A DNA stretch of 64,000 nucleotides from an uncultured Saprospiraceae bacterium. Lineage in GTDB: Bacteria > Bacteroidota > Bacteroidia > Chitinophagales > Saprospiraceae. Shown here piece by piece: positions 1 to 8,807 of this stretch; within the stretch, counting starts at the first letter, position 1; each line of letters opens with the position of its first letter. A program made the position numbers and the translations under genes. The notes beneath the pieces are model-generated. The model worked only from the letters and a program-made list of their open reading frames with translations. It was not told the DNA's origin and did no database searches. Location: the NCBI GenBank assembly GCA_938015435.1, contig CALLPN010000002.1, positions 62,001-126,000 on the forward strand, written 5' to 3'.

Positions 1-1420
1 CAACAACTATAAGTATAGACCTGAATATGTAGAATCACAACTCTGGAACTATGCATATCTCAATGCAGGACTCAAAATTATATTTAACGGAAAGACACTA
101 TATTCCAAGAATGGTCTACTAGATCTACTGGAGCGAAAGACTGACACTGCTGTTCTTCGCTACCCTATTATTCACCTCAAAGGTGAGGATATAGAAATCG
201 CACTGACCCACGGACAGCAATATGGAGAAGAATATTATGCATTTGTCAATGGTCAGCATACTACTCAAGGTGGAACTCACTTACAGGCATTTAGAGAAGC
301 AATAGTAAAGACCATAAGAGACTTCTTTGGTAAGAGCTTTGATAGCAAGGATATCCATACTTCTATTATTGGAGCAATATCTGTAAGAGTCGAAGAGCCA
401 GTATTCGAGTCACAGACGAAAACTAAATTGGGTTCTCAAAATATAGGACCCAAAGGACCAAGTGTAAAAGCCTTCGTACTTGACTTCATGAAGAAAGAAT
501 TAGATAACTTCCTTCATCAAAACAAAGAAGTATCTGATGCCTTACTCAAGCGTATTCAACAATCAGAACGTGAGCGTAAAGAGATCGCAGGGATTAAGAA
601 ATTAGCTAATCAACGTGCTAAAAAAGCAAACATTCACAACAAGAAATTACGTGATTGTAGGGTGCATAAAACTTCGAAGACTAGAAGTACAGACGAAAGT
701 GTAAGACTCGCTAGTATGGTATTCATTACAGAGGGTGACTCTGCCAGTGGATCGATAACTAAAGCACGTAACGTACAGCATCAAGCAGTATTTTCATTAA
801 GAGGAAAGCCTCTCAACTGTTACGGCATGACAAAAAAGGTAGTTTACCAAAACGAGGAACTCAATCTACTACAACATGCATTAGATATAGAAGATGGCAT
901 AGAAAATCTCAGATACAATAACGTTATCATTGCTACTGATGCCGATGTAGATGGTATGCACATTAGGTTATTACTTTTGACTTTCTTCTTACAGTTCTTT
1001 CCTGATCTAGTGCGTGATGGTCACCTCTATATATTTAATACACCATTATTTCGTGTGAGAGATAAGAGTAAGACATTTTACTGTTATGATGAGACAGAAA
1101 AACAAGCTGCAATCAAAGCGTTGAGAGGAAAGCCTGAGATTACACGATTCAAAGGACTAGGGGAGATCTCTCCTTCAGAATTTGAAGATTTTATCGGTGA
1201 CGACATTAAGCTAGAGCCAGTAATACTCCAGGACCAAACGAATATAGAAGATGTACTCTCTTACTATATGGGTAAGAATACGCCAGACAGACAGAAATTT
1301 ATTATCGAAAATCTAAAAGTCGAATTGGATCAAATCAAAGAAAAAGAAGTGATGAATCTCGACGACGATTTTGAGCCAACAATCAGAACTGAAGATATTG
1401 CTAACGATATCGTAGGATAA
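1..1420 (+). CDS. parE: DNA topoisomerase IV subunit B (C-terminal part, cut by the window edge)
   Basis: The reading frame is open from base 2 to the stop at 1420, so this is the 3' part of a longer gene; an apparent TTG start at 428 is internal. The upstream part reads as the end of the GHKL/transducer region ([12 protein letters not shown]). It is followed by the TOPRIM domain with EGDSASGS and the metal-binding [10 protein letters not shown], and by the PLFRV and RFKGLGE segments of GyrB/ParE. The end ([16 protein letters not shown]) is typical of the Bacteroidota ParE type rather than GyrB. The enzyme is the ATPase/TOPRIM subunit that decatenates chromosomes together with ParC; parC is not in the window. 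The assignment to ParE over GyrB is by sequence feel. Confidence 0.9.
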   Translation, partial: NNYKYRPEYVESQLWNYAYLNAGLKIIFNGKTLYSKNGLLDLLERKTDTAVLRYPIIHLKGEDIEIALTHGQQYGEEYYAFVNGQHTTQGGTHLQAFREAIVKTIRDFFGKSFDSKDIHTSIIGAISVRVEEPVFESQTKTKLGSQNIGPKGPSVKAFVLDFMKKELDNFLHQNKEVSDALLKRIQQSERERKEIAGIKKLANQRAKKANIHNKKLRDCRVHKTSKTRSTDESVRLASMVFITEGDSASGSITKARNVQHQAVFSLRGKPLNCYGMTKKVVYQNEELNLLQHALDIEDGIENLRYNNVIIATDADVDGMHIRLLLLTFFLQFFPDLVRDGHLYIFNTPLFRVRDKSKTFYCYDETEKQAAIKALRGKPEITRFKGLGEISPSEFEDFIGDDIKLEPVILQDQTNIEDVLSYYMGKNTPDRQKFIIENLKVELDQIKEKEVMNLDDDFEPTIRTEDIANDIVG

Positions 1421-1448
1421 TATTTATACTTATGACTTAGAAGCAATG

Positions 1449-1492
1449 TAATTAAATTGGCGACCCTTCTTAAAGTGTCGCCAATTTAATTA
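1449..1492 (+). terminator. Hairpin terminator after parE
   Basis: A perfect 16-bp inverted repeat (1449-1464 with 1477-1492) with a 12-nt loop lies 29 bp after the parE stop and before proC. The GC core is GGCGAC/GTCGCC and the outer stem is A/T. The tail is only moderately T-rich (CTCCCTTTATT), so the direction is inferred from position. Confidence 0.6.
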
Positions 1493-1519
1493 ACGGTATC
1501 TCCCTTTATTACAAAACGA

Positions 1520-2335
1520 ATGACAAACTCTCTATTTATGAAAGATCAAAAAATAGCAATTATTGGATGTGGAAATTTAGGTTTGTCTATTCTAAATGGC
1601 TTACTGAGTAAATCCAATATCCAACCTTCCAATATCACAGTGACCAAGAGAAACATAAAGACTCTGGAACATCTAAGGAATAAAGGTATTCAGATCACTA
1701 CTGATAATATTAAGGCAATCAATGAATCGGAAATTATCATTGTAGCACTCAAACCATATAACATACTCGACATACTCAAAGAACTTAATGGTACACTAGT
1801 CATAAACAAACATATCCTCGTTTCTTTAGCTACAGGAATTTCCTTAGATCAAATACAGGAAACTATTAAGATTCCTATTCCTGTGTTTAGGGCCATGCCG
1901 AATACTGCTGCGGACGTAGCTATGTCTATGACATGTATCTCTTCTCAAAATGCAGATGATCTAACTACAGAAAAAGTAAAACAATGCTTTGATTCTATAG
2001 GAGATACTATCGTCATTGATGAAAGCTTGATGGATTCTGCTACTGTACTCGGTGCTTGCGGTATTGCATATGTATTAAGATTTATACGTGGAATGATACA
2101 AGGAGGTGTAGAGATAGGCTTCGATGCCAAGACAGCAACGAAGATCGTTACGCAGACAGCAAAAGGTGCAGCAGAATTACTAATTCAACGCAATCAGCAC
2201 CCAGAGCATGAAATAGATAAAGTAACTACTCCAAAAGGCTGCACGATAGCTGGTCTTAATGAAATGGAGCATAATGGATTTAGCTCTGCGCTGATCAAAG
2301 GTATAGTTACTTCATATGATAAAATAGAAAAATAG
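1520..2335 (+). CDS. proC: Pyrroline-5-carboxylate reductase
   Basis: A 271-residue protein that reduces 1-pyrroline-5-carboxylate to L-proline with NAD(P)H, the last step of proline synthesis in the cytoplasm. The N-terminus has the Rossmann nucleotide-binding motif IIGCGNLG. The middle holds FRAMPNTA, a hallmark of ProC, and the C-terminal dimerisation domain ends in the family signature around TTPKGCTIAGLNEME. The length matches the family (about 270 residues). A second in-frame ATG at 1538 gives a 265-residue protein and is an equally good start. The gene stands alone between a terminator-like hairpin and the lipoprotein pair. Confidence 0.95.
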   Translation: MTNSLFMKDQKIAIIGCGNLGLSILNGLLSKSNIQPSNITVTKRNIKTLEHLRNKGIQITTDNIKAINESEIIIVALKPYNILDILKELNGTLVINKHILVSLATGISLDQIQETIKIPIPVFRAMPNTAADVAMSMTCISSQNADDLTTEKVKQCFDSIGDTIVIDESLMDSATVLGACGIAYVLRFIRGMIQGGVEIGFDAKTATKIVTQTAKGAAELLIQRNQHPEHEIDKVTTPKGCTIAGLNEMEHNGFSSALIKGIVTSYDKIEK

Positions 2336-2452
2336 ATATAGATTTTACTTTTCTATCGAAGACATACTGACGTTTCTATAAGACTTACTTGATTGGATCA
2401 TAAATAGTAATTGAACTCTGTATAACTCTATAAAACATTTCCAAAAAGCAAT

Positions 2453-2460
2453 TACCTTTG
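2453..2460 (+). promoter_or_regulatory. Bacteroidota-type -7 element upstream of the lipoprotein pair
   Basis: TACCTTTG fits the TAnnTTTG -7 consensus of Bacteroidota sigma factors. It lies 26 bp before the ATG at 2487, giving a short predicted leader. No convincing -33 TTTG was found at the right distance. Confidence 0.5.
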
Positions 2461-2486
2461 TTGCGGATTAAACATCACACACATAC

Positions 2487-3626
2487 ATGAAATTCAATAC
2501 CCTTTTATATTTAGCTTTATTGACTGTTAGCTTTGGTTTATTTGCCTCTTGCAAAGACAAAAATCCGGAAAGGCAAGAAATGGTCGACATCACTCCTGTC
2601 GAAGTAAAAAAACAAGCAACCTATTACATCACAACCGTAAATAACCTTAGAGGTCGAGAAGGAGAATTAAAATCTTCCAAGGTGGTCAATAAGATTAAAG
2701 AAGGGACCATTGTAAAATATCTAAATGAAGAATCGAAAAGCAAGGAGACGATAACACTAAGAGGAAAATCGTATACCGAACCTTACAAAAAAATACTAGT
2801 TGATGGTACGGATGAAATGTGGGTATACGGAGGCGGTTTAGAGGTATTTCATTCCGGTGATGATATAGATGATATATCTTCTATTAATAACTTTAAAACC
2901 TATGTTTCTAACTTGGCTACAAATGACATTTCAAATGGTAATGTAATCCTCAAAAAATTAATGCAAGTCAGCACTGATAATCCATCTACCAATGACGCAC
3001 TTTACTTTATGAGTAAAGATTATTTGGACAAACTGAGTTATCAAGCAACATTGGAGTTTGATAAACAAGGAATAAGTATGTCTCCAGAAGATTATAAAGC
3101 AATAATAGACCGCACTTATGACATGAATTCTAGTCGCATCGGAAAAGATGGGGAGAAGAATGGTTTCGTCCTTATTGCTTCAGAGGGCATGGTTGGATAC
3201 AAAACCGATCCTTATGCACTCGAAGGGGCTATTGGCGGTATTTTTTCTCCAGCTGTAAAAGAATATATTCGGCTACAGAAAAATCAATACAAACATAGAT
3301 TATTTAGTGATGCGGCGATTTCTGGATCTATGGAAAATCTTATGAATGACGTAATTGCTTGGAGTAATTTTAAAGAAAGATATCCTAAATTTACTTTATC
3401 GAAAGAAGTTAACAGTCAAGTCAACTATTTGAAATCTAGTTTATTTAATGGCACATTAAATACTCCAGCTTTTGATCCAAACTCTTATATCGCAAAAAAA
3501 GAATTTAGAGATATATGGAATACGACTCTAGAGACTTATCCTAATGCACCCTTTGCAAAAGAGCTTTACGATCATGTACAAAAATTAGAAACTAATAATT
3601 GGATGTTCGAAGAACAAAATCAATAG
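2487..3626 (+). CDS. SH3-like domain lipoprotein, first of two tandem paralogues
   Basis: A 379-residue exported protein. It starts with a signal peptide ending in a lipobox (LFASC, Cys22), so it is probably lipid-anchored in the periplasm or outer membrane. Residues about 45-120 resemble a bacterial SH3-type domain: a YYITTVNNLRG start, a KVVNKIKEGTIVKYL strand and a closing MWVYGGGLEV. The rest is mostly helical with no recognised fold. The neighbouring gene at 3655 encodes a clear paralogue, with matching segments such as NDALYFMSKDYL/NDAMFFMAYDYI and KKEFRDIWN/KKEYREIWN. Function is unknown; SH3-like domains often bind peptidoglycan, but that is only an inference here. Confidence 0.75.
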   Translation: MKFNTLLYLALLTVSFGLFASCKDKNPERQEMVDITPVEVKKQATYYITTVNNLRGREGELKSSKVVNKIKEGTIVKYLNEESKSKETITLRGKSYTEPYKKILVDGTDEMWVYGGGLEVFHSGDDIDDISSINNFKTYVSNLATNDISNGNVILKKLMQVSTDNPSTNDALYFMSKDYLDKLSYQATLEFDKQGISMSPEDYKAIIDRTYDMNSSRIGKDGEKNGFVLIASEGMVGYKTDPYALEGAIGGIFSPAVKEYIRLQKNQYKHRLFSDAAISGSMENLMNDVIAWSNFKERYPKFTLSKEVNSQVNYLKSSLFNGTLNTPAFDPNSYIAKKEFRDIWNTTLETYPNAPFAKELYDHVQKLETNNWMFEEQNQ

Positions 3627-3654
3627 ATAAATTAATAAGACGCATTAGAAAGAT

Positions 3655-4812
3655 ATGAAACACATCTATATATTTATCTTCATTTCTGCTATAGCACTTT
3701 GTAGTTGTGGTAGTAAGAATAAAAATACAAGCCAAAGCAATGCTCCTTCTACTTCTGTGGCTACCCATAAAACTACTCCTGCATTTAGCCATAAGTATTT
3801 TATCACTAAGGTTAATATTGATAGTAAAGTAGAACCTACAAGAAATAGTAAAACTCAAGAGTCACTTAAAAAAAGTACTGTTGTCAAGCTTTTAAATGAA
3901 ACTTCAGAATTTCGAGATACAATAATCGTAGGTAAGCGAAAGCATATTGAAACTTATGAAAAAGTACGAGTATTAACTACAGGAACAGAGACATGGGTAT
4001 CTGGTGCTGCATTGAAATCAATCTATACTGGTGAAAATGATATTACCGACCCAGAAAACCTACAATCTTTTTCCAGTTTAGTCTCTGATCAAGATCCTAA
4101 AGAGCTATCCTCAGGTAAGAAGGTAATAAACAAACTCAAAAAATTAAAGTCTACTGATATTACGACTAATGATGCCATGTTTTTTATGGCCTATGATTAC
4201 ATCAATAGTTTGGCTAGATCATCCAAGGCACATTCAGAATTAATTGCTAATCATGATTGGACCTTAGATGACTATAGTGAAATCATCAATGGTACTATGA
4301 ATATGGATTATCATCCTGTCGGAAAACTTATGCATGAAAATGGATTAGGATTAGAAGGATCTTTAGGAGAAATACTTGTTAAAAGTAATATCAATGTTAT
4401 ATCAGATGTACTTGGAAATATTGTATCAAAATCAGTAAAAGAATATATCAATATGATCCAACTTTCTGAGAAGTCGAAAATATTTGATAATGACAACATT
4501 ATTACTCCGCTTTCATCGTTAGCTAACCAAGCTAATATTTGGTCACAGTTTGCAGTAGATTACCCAGACTTCGCACATATATCTAATGTCGAGATGAAAA
4601 GTGATAGACTTACTCAAGCACTATTAAGTGGCACGAAAAATACTTCTGCATTTGACCATTCGAGTAGAGTAGCAAAGAAAGAATACAGAGAGATCTGGAA
4701 TTATGTATTAAAGTATTATGGTGACACTCCTATTGGCAAAGAAGTCAGCAGTCATGTGAAATGGCTAGAAGGTAGAGATTGGAAATTTCCTATTGAAAAA
4801 CATGTACATTAA
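3655..4812 (+). CDS. SH3-like domain lipoprotein, second tandem paralogue
   Basis: A 385-residue lipoprotein precursor (signal peptide ending ALCSC) with a low-complexity Ser/Thr/Asn linker to about residue 40. An SH3-like domain follows (FITKVNIDSKVEPTRNS to TWVSGAALKSIY), then a long helical region. It aligns over its whole length with the gene just upstream, 28 bp away, so the pair arose by tandem duplication. The second copy carries an extra glycine-rich stretch around GNIVSKSVKEYI. tadA starts 5 bp after its stop, which suggests co-transcription. Function unknown. Confidence 0.75.
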   Translation: MKHIYIFIFISAIALCSCGSKNKNTSQSNAPSTSVATHKTTPAFSHKYFITKVNIDSKVEPTRNSKTQESLKKSTVVKLLNETSEFRDTIIVGKRKHIETYEKVRVLTTGTETWVSGAALKSIYTGENDITDPENLQSFSSLVSDQDPKELSSGKKVINKLKKLKSTDITTNDAMFFMAYDYINSLARSSKAHSELIANHDWTLDDYSEIINGTMNMDYHPVGKLMHENGLGLEGSLGEILVKSNINVISDVLGNIVSKSVKEYINMIQLSEKSKIFDNDNIITPLSSLANQANIWSQFAVDYPDFAHISNVEMKSDRLTQALLSGTKNTSAFDHSSRVAKKEYREIWNYVLKYYGDTPIGKEVSSHVKWLEGRDWKFPIEKHVH

Positions 4813-4817
4813 ATTAT

Positions 4818-5279
4818 ATGGCATTATCAGTACACAGCGACGAGCATTTTATGAAGCAAGCGCTCAAAGAAGCAGAAAAAGCATATGAGGCAGGAGAGGT
4901 GCCTGTAGGTGCTGTGATCGTAAGTAATAATGTGATCATAGCTAGAGCGCACAACCAGACAGAAATACTAACAGATGTAACCGCACATGCTGAAATCGTT
5001 GCTATTACATCCGCAAGTCAATATCTCGGCAATAAATTTTTAGAAAAATGTACGCTTTTCGTTACTATGGAACCTTGCCCTATGTGTGCAGGTGCATTAA
5101 ATTGGGCAAGATTTAGTCGAGTGGTATATGCCGCTGCTGATGATGAAAAAGGTTTTATGAGATTTGGTAAAGAAATGCTTCACCCAAAGACAAAGCTGGA
5201 ATATGGTGTAATGCATCAAGAATCCGAAGTGCTGGTCAAAAAATTTTTTAAAGAATTACGAGCAAAACAAATTCATTAA
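4818..5279 (+). CDS. tadA: tRNA-specific adenosine deaminase TadA
   Basis: A 153-residue cytidine-deaminase-fold enzyme that converts A34 to inosine in tRNA-Arg(ACG), allowing wobble decoding. The zinc and catalytic motifs are complete: HAE (His57, Glu59 as proton shuttle) and PCPMC (Cys87, Cys90). The family segment GALNWARFSRVVYAA also fits. Length is normal. The ATG lies 5 bp after the lipoprotein stop, and the next gene starts 2 bp after its own stop, so the three are likely one transcript. A guanine-deaminase function is possible within the superfamily, but the context and motifs favour TadA. Confidence 0.9.
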   Translation: MALSVHSDEHFMKQALKEAEKAYEAGEVPVGAVIVSNNVIIARAHNQTEILTDVTAHAEIVAITSASQYLGNKFLEKCTLFVTMEPCPMCAGALNWARFSRVVYAAADDEKGFMRFGKEMLHPKTKLEYGVMHQESEVLVKKFFKELRAKQIH

Positions 5280-5281
5280 TT

Positions 5282-5878
5282 ATGATCTATGCCTTCAAAG
5301 GATTCACTCCTGTGGTACACCCTTCATCTTTTGTACATCCTTTAGCCGCAGTGACCGGCAATGTCATTATTGGTAAAGATGTATATATCGGTCCAGGTGC
5401 GGCAATCAGAGGAGACTGGGGCGGTATCATTATCAAAGACGGATGCAATGTGCAAGAGAACTGTACGATACATATGTTTCCAGGTGTGGAAGTGATACTA
5501 GAAGAATCTGCACATGTGGGTCATGGAGCTATTATCCATGGAGCTCATCTTATGGCCAACTGTATGATAGGAATGAATAGCGTGATTATGGACCGGGCTA
5601 TTGTAGGTGAAGGAAGTATCGTTGGTGCGATGACTTTTGTTCCTGCAGATATGGAAATTCCTAATCGCAAAATAGCCGTTGGTAACCCAGCCAAAATTAT
5701 AAAAGATGTTACCGACAAAATGCTAGATTGGAAAACTAAGGGTACAAATCTTTACCAATCATTACCGGCAGATATGCATGAATACCTTGAAGAGACGGAG
5801 GCACTTACAGCGATCCCAAAAAACAGGCCCAATCAAGAAAAACTATTCGAAGTTTGGAATGAAATTAAAAATAAATAA
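5282..5878 (+). CDS. Left-handed beta-helix (hexapeptide) protein, PaaY/CaiE and gamma-carbonic-anhydrase-like
   Basis: A 198-residue protein built of hexapeptide repeats in its first 150 residues (VIIGKDVYIGPGAAIRGDWG and later turns). It has the gamma-carbonic-anhydrase-type histidines in IHMFPG and HVGHGAIIHG and the closing VGNPAKIIKDV of PaaY/CaiE proteins. The helical C-terminal tail to residue 198 also matches PaaY length. PaaY is a thioesterase in phenylacetate degradation, but no other paa gene is present, so the substrate here is open. It is tightly coupled to tadA (2-bp gap). Confidence 0.8.
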   Translation: MIYAFKGFTPVVHPSSFVHPLAAVTGNVIIGKDVYIGPGAAIRGDWGGIIIKDGCNVQENCTIHMFPGVEVILEESAHVGHGAIIHGAHLMANCMIGMNSVIMDRAIVGEGSIVGAMTFVPADMEIPNRKIAVGNPAKIIKDVTDKMLDWKTKGTNLYQSLPADMHEYLEETEALTAIPKNRPNQEKLFEVWNEIKNK

Positions 5879-5935
5879 CATTAGTGTGCTTCTCAAATCG
5901 CATTGATATTCCTCTTCTAATTTATTTAAAAGTTT

Positions 5936-5984
5936 TTTTAAAATTAAAAAAGCGTACATCATTACTAATAGTAACAATGTACGC
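5936..5984 (-). terminator. Terminator of the CUB-like T9SS gene
   Basis: A long hairpin (5952-5984, outer arms GCGTACAT/ATGTACGC, extended inward with small mismatches). On the minus strand a T-rich run (5936-5951) follows it. It sits 50 bp after the stop of the minus-strand gene at 6034 and 74 bp after the convergent plus-strand stop. Confidence 0.75.
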
Positions 5985-6033
5985 CTGACTAGTACTGTCA
6001 TGTTTTCACATCAATGAAATTTATCATTAGGAT

Positions 6034-7491
6034 CTAGTTGATCACTTGTCTTACTACTTTCATAGTCGTCCCACATTGTACGACTAAGGTATATATACCC
6101 TTAGATAAATTGGATACGTCTAGATCTATTGGAAGGGCTGATTCTCTTTGCAAAACCATTGATCCCATAGAATCAAATATAGTTACATTTGCGATTGCTG
6201 TATTGTCTCCAGCTTCTATGTACAAACTTTCTTTAGCTGGATTAGGGCAAGTAAATATTGCTACTTCCTTTTCAATTTTTACTGACTTAATATCAAAATC
6301 AGTTGTAGTACCGTCCAAATCTATCTGACGTAAGTAGTAATATACATTTCTATTAGCCAATACATTAAAATCAGTATATGCGTAGTCTGTAATTGATCCA
6401 ATATTCCCTTTGGCTTTTATCTCTGCAATCAATTCGAATTCATCTTTATCAAAAGATCGATACAATTCAAATCCTTGATTATTTATTTCTTGGGCTGTTG
6501 TCCATTTTACATCTACATTATCACCGCGTATAATCGCACTGTAATCTATCAGCTCTACTGGCAGCGATAAAGTACTGAGATCGTTAAACAATCTTACCTT
6601 ACCTTGTACATTAGATGCTACTGCTATTATATATGATGAATTAGGGCTAACATTGAATATCAAGGAAGACGGATCTTCGGCAGTCTTACAGTCTACGACA
6701 AATCCACCTGTATACTCTGGACAATCTCCGGTAAGTGGTCCAAAAGCATAGAAAGCAAATACACCTAAATCGTCAATAGGATCAACGTTAATAGAAGTGA
6801 AAGTACCTACAGAGTTTGCTTCAAATTTATAATATGCTTTGAAAGGTAACATTTCTGCTGCAATCATATCTGGAGGAGTAAGATCATCATACTCATAGTC
6901 AGTAAAGTTAGATATACTTCCTTGTCTGACACAGTTCAAATCTACTTCAAAATCAAATACTACACCTTGATTTATCGCTTCAGGACAGCTTACACCATCA
7001 GATATGTGACTTGGTAATGTTGGCTCACAACATTCTATTAGTGCTTCCCATCCATTTCGTGTGTTCGCTTCATCTGATTCAAATTTAAAGTAAAAGCATC
7101 CTCCCAAATTATTGGGCGTAAATGCCATACCTACATGTAGTGTATTAGCATCCACAAAAGGAGTTTCGCCATTGGTACTCTCCTGACCACAGAAGCTTCC
7201 TACCAAAGGTGCATTGTCATCAATACCATCATAAATATAGAGCACATCTCTACACCCTGTATTTTTGACACCTACATCATCAGCAGTTTCAATATCTACA
7301 TACGTAAACTCGACGTTTAAGTACTTCGAATTATCATCTGGACAAATTAGCCAGTCTGAAATTTCATCATTAAAGTAATGGGACTCTTGGCCTCCAATGT
7401 CTGCGAAAGAAGAGGAGCAGTTTGTGATTGAGTTTTGTGCGTACGTGAAAGTACTGCACATAGCTAGCGCTATGTAGGTTAGTTTTTTCAT
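6034..7491 (-). CDS. Secreted protein with CUB-like domain and T9SS type A sorting domain
   Basis: A 485-residue exported protein with a signal peptide (to about YAQ19). A CUB-like beta-sandwich follows: DVLYIYDGIDDNAPLVGSFC and FYFKFESDE are typical strands. Next comes a Cys-containing middle domain (about 150-310). A fibronectin-like segment begins LPVELIDYSAIIRGDNVDVK, with WTTAQEINNQGFELYRS, very common just before Bacteroidota sorting domains. The last 75 residues (CPNPAKESLYIE to KVVRQVIN) form a type A T9SS C-terminal domain, so the protein should pass the outer membrane and be anchored or released outside. Binding target unknown. Confidence 0.85.
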   Translation of the reverse strand: MKKLTYIALAMCSTFTYAQNSITNCSSSFADIGGQESHYFNDEISDWLICPDDNSKYLNVEFTYVDIETADDVGVKNTGCRDVLYIYDGIDDNAPLVGSFCGQESTNGETPFVDANTLHVGMAFTPNNLGGCFYFKFESDEANTRNGWEALIECCEPTLPSHISDGVSCPEAINQGVVFDFEVDLNCVRQGSISNFTDYEYDDLTPPDMIAAEMLPFKAYYKFEANSVGTFTSINVDPIDDLGVFAFYAFGPLTGDCPEYTGGFVVDCKTAEDPSSLIFNVSPNSSYIIAVASNVQGKVRLFNDLSTLSLPVELIDYSAIIRGDNVDVKWTTAQEINNQGFELYRSFDKDEFELIAEIKAKGNIGSITDYAYTDFNVLANRNVYYYLRQIDLDGTTTDFDIKSVKIEKEVAIFTCPNPAKESLYIEAGDNTAIANVTIFDSMGSMVLQRESALPIDLDVSNLSKGIYTLVVQCGTTMKVVRQVIN

Positions 7492-7521
7492 TTGGTTAAT
7501 TCGTTATAATTCCTAGTTAGA

Positions 7522-7560
7522 AAATATCCGAAAAAAGTTAAAAGGGCTCGATTCGGATAT
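7522..7560 (-). promoter_or_regulatory. Inverted repeat upstream of the CUB/T9SS gene
   Basis: Perfect 10-bp arms AATATCCGAA (7522-7531) and TTCGGATATT (7551-7560) around a 19-bp spacer, 31 bp before the gene's ATG. It could be an operator or a leader hairpin; no known regulator site is recognised. Confidence 0.45.
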
Positions 7561-7889
7561 TATACAATTGGATAAATCCAAAAACAATGCCATAGCAATA
7601 GGGGTACTGTTCCAAAAATGTGTCTATCTAAGCTATAAAACTAACCTCAGTTGTTGAATTGGCTAAAAAATGAATTTACTTTGATTCTATAAAATCAAAC
7701 TATATAAAACAAATGTCATATGTGTAAAATGTAAACTAACTCAACTATACTTTTAACCGTCAATGTGTTACAATATTGATGTTTTTATAATACCAAAATA
7801 GAAAGTAACGATTTGAATAGTAGATAATTTTAGATAGCTCCACTATTTAGTTCAAATTCAAGGTGAAAATATTTCTTTAAATTTTAGCA
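7561..7889. other. Intergenic stretch without a recognised gene
   Basis: Very AT-rich spacer between the start of the CUB/T9SS gene and the terminator of the Bax-inhibitor gene. No ORF with coding character, RNA gene or repeat was seen apart from the flanking inverted repeat and terminator. Confidence 0.5.
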
Positions 7890-7926
7890 AAAAAAAAGAT
7901 GTTCGTGGGACGAACATCTTTTTTCT
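7890..7926 (-). terminator. Terminator of the Bax-inhibitor-1 family gene
   Basis: Perfect 9-bp stem GATGTTCGT/ACGAACATC (7898-7906, 7910-7918) with a GGG loop, flanked by A and T runs on either side. It is bidirectional in form and lies 42 bp after the minus-strand gene at 7968. Confidence 0.85.
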
Positions 7927-7967
7927 TGAAATTACAATTAGTATATCTTATTTGTATTATGATAGTT

Positions 7968-8723
7968 TTAATCTCGCTGAAGCTTACTTAGAAGTCTTAA
8001 AAATTCTACGTATAACCAAACTATAGTAAATACTAGTCCCATAGCTGCTGCCCATTCCATATAAGCAGGAGCACCTTCTTTTTCACCTTTTTCGAAAGTA
8101 TCAAAATCTAATAATAAATTTAGTGATGCTATCACTATCACCACTACACTCAGACCGATACCCATGATACCATTGTCATGAATAAATGGTAATTCAAAAC
8201 CTACCATTTGACCTATCCATCCTACTAAGTAGAACAACATTACAGCACCAACAGCCATGGATACTCCCATTCTAAATTTGTCAGTAACCTTTATAATTCC
8301 TGATTTATATATCATCAGCATCATTGCTAGGGTACCAAATGTAAGACCCACAGCTTGCATTACTAACCCATCAAATTGGGAAGCGTATATAGCAGTAATG
8401 GTTCCTACAAATAGTCCATGTAATAATGCATACATCGGAGCTATATAAGGTGCTAAGTGCGGCTTAAATCCAACAGCCAAAAAGCTAACAAATAGCCCAC
8501 CTGCTCCAACATAAAGAAGAAACATAGAAGGCATCATATAAGATAATGATGATGTAATAAGTAATAGTGCGAATAAAAATATGGTCTTATTCACAGCTCC
8601 GTTAGCTGTCATCTGACCACTATTATCATTTATCATCATTCCTGATGAATCATACTTCGGCTTGAAAGATTCCTCTTTCAACATTGGATTACTTGAAGAC
8701 CCAAACATATTTTTTATTGACAT
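7968..8723 (-). CDS. Bax inhibitor-1 / YccA family membrane protein
   Basis: A 251-residue integral membrane protein with about seven hydrophobic segments after a 45-residue soluble N-terminus. The order of segments, the YALLHGLFVGTI stretch, the FDTFEKGEKEGAP loop and the final LYVEFLRLLSKL match the Bax1-I/YccA group found across Bacteroidota. The family includes calcium-leak channels (BsYetJ) and the FtsH modulator YccA. Which role applies here cannot be told from sequence. It lies 84 bp downstream of an M48 protease gene on the same strand; YccA-type proteins are linked to membrane proteolysis, so a joint role in membrane quality control is plausible inference. Confidence 0.85.
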   Translation of the reverse strand: MSIKNMFGSSSNPMLKEESFKPKYDSSGMMINDNSGQMTANGAVNKTIFLFALLLITSSLSYMMPSMFLLYVGAGGLFVSFLAVGFKPHLAPYIAPMYALLHGLFVGTITAIYASQFDGLVMQAVGLTFGTLAMMLMIYKSGIIKVTDKFRMGVSMAVGAVMLFYLVGWIGQMVGFELPFIHDNGIMGIGLSVVVIVIASLNLLLDFDTFEKGEKEGAPAYMEWAAAMGLVFTIVWLYVEFLRLLSKLQRD

Positions 8724-8807
8724 AATATTTTTATTGTTCTAATTAATTAATTTAATCCCTCAGTATATATAACACCATGGGGTTGATAAAAAATTCCTTT
8801 CAATGGA

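Noticed and set aside
428-1420. A complete TTG-started 330-residue gene
   Set aside because: The same frame is open to base 2 with typical ParE sequence, so the gene simply begins before the window.
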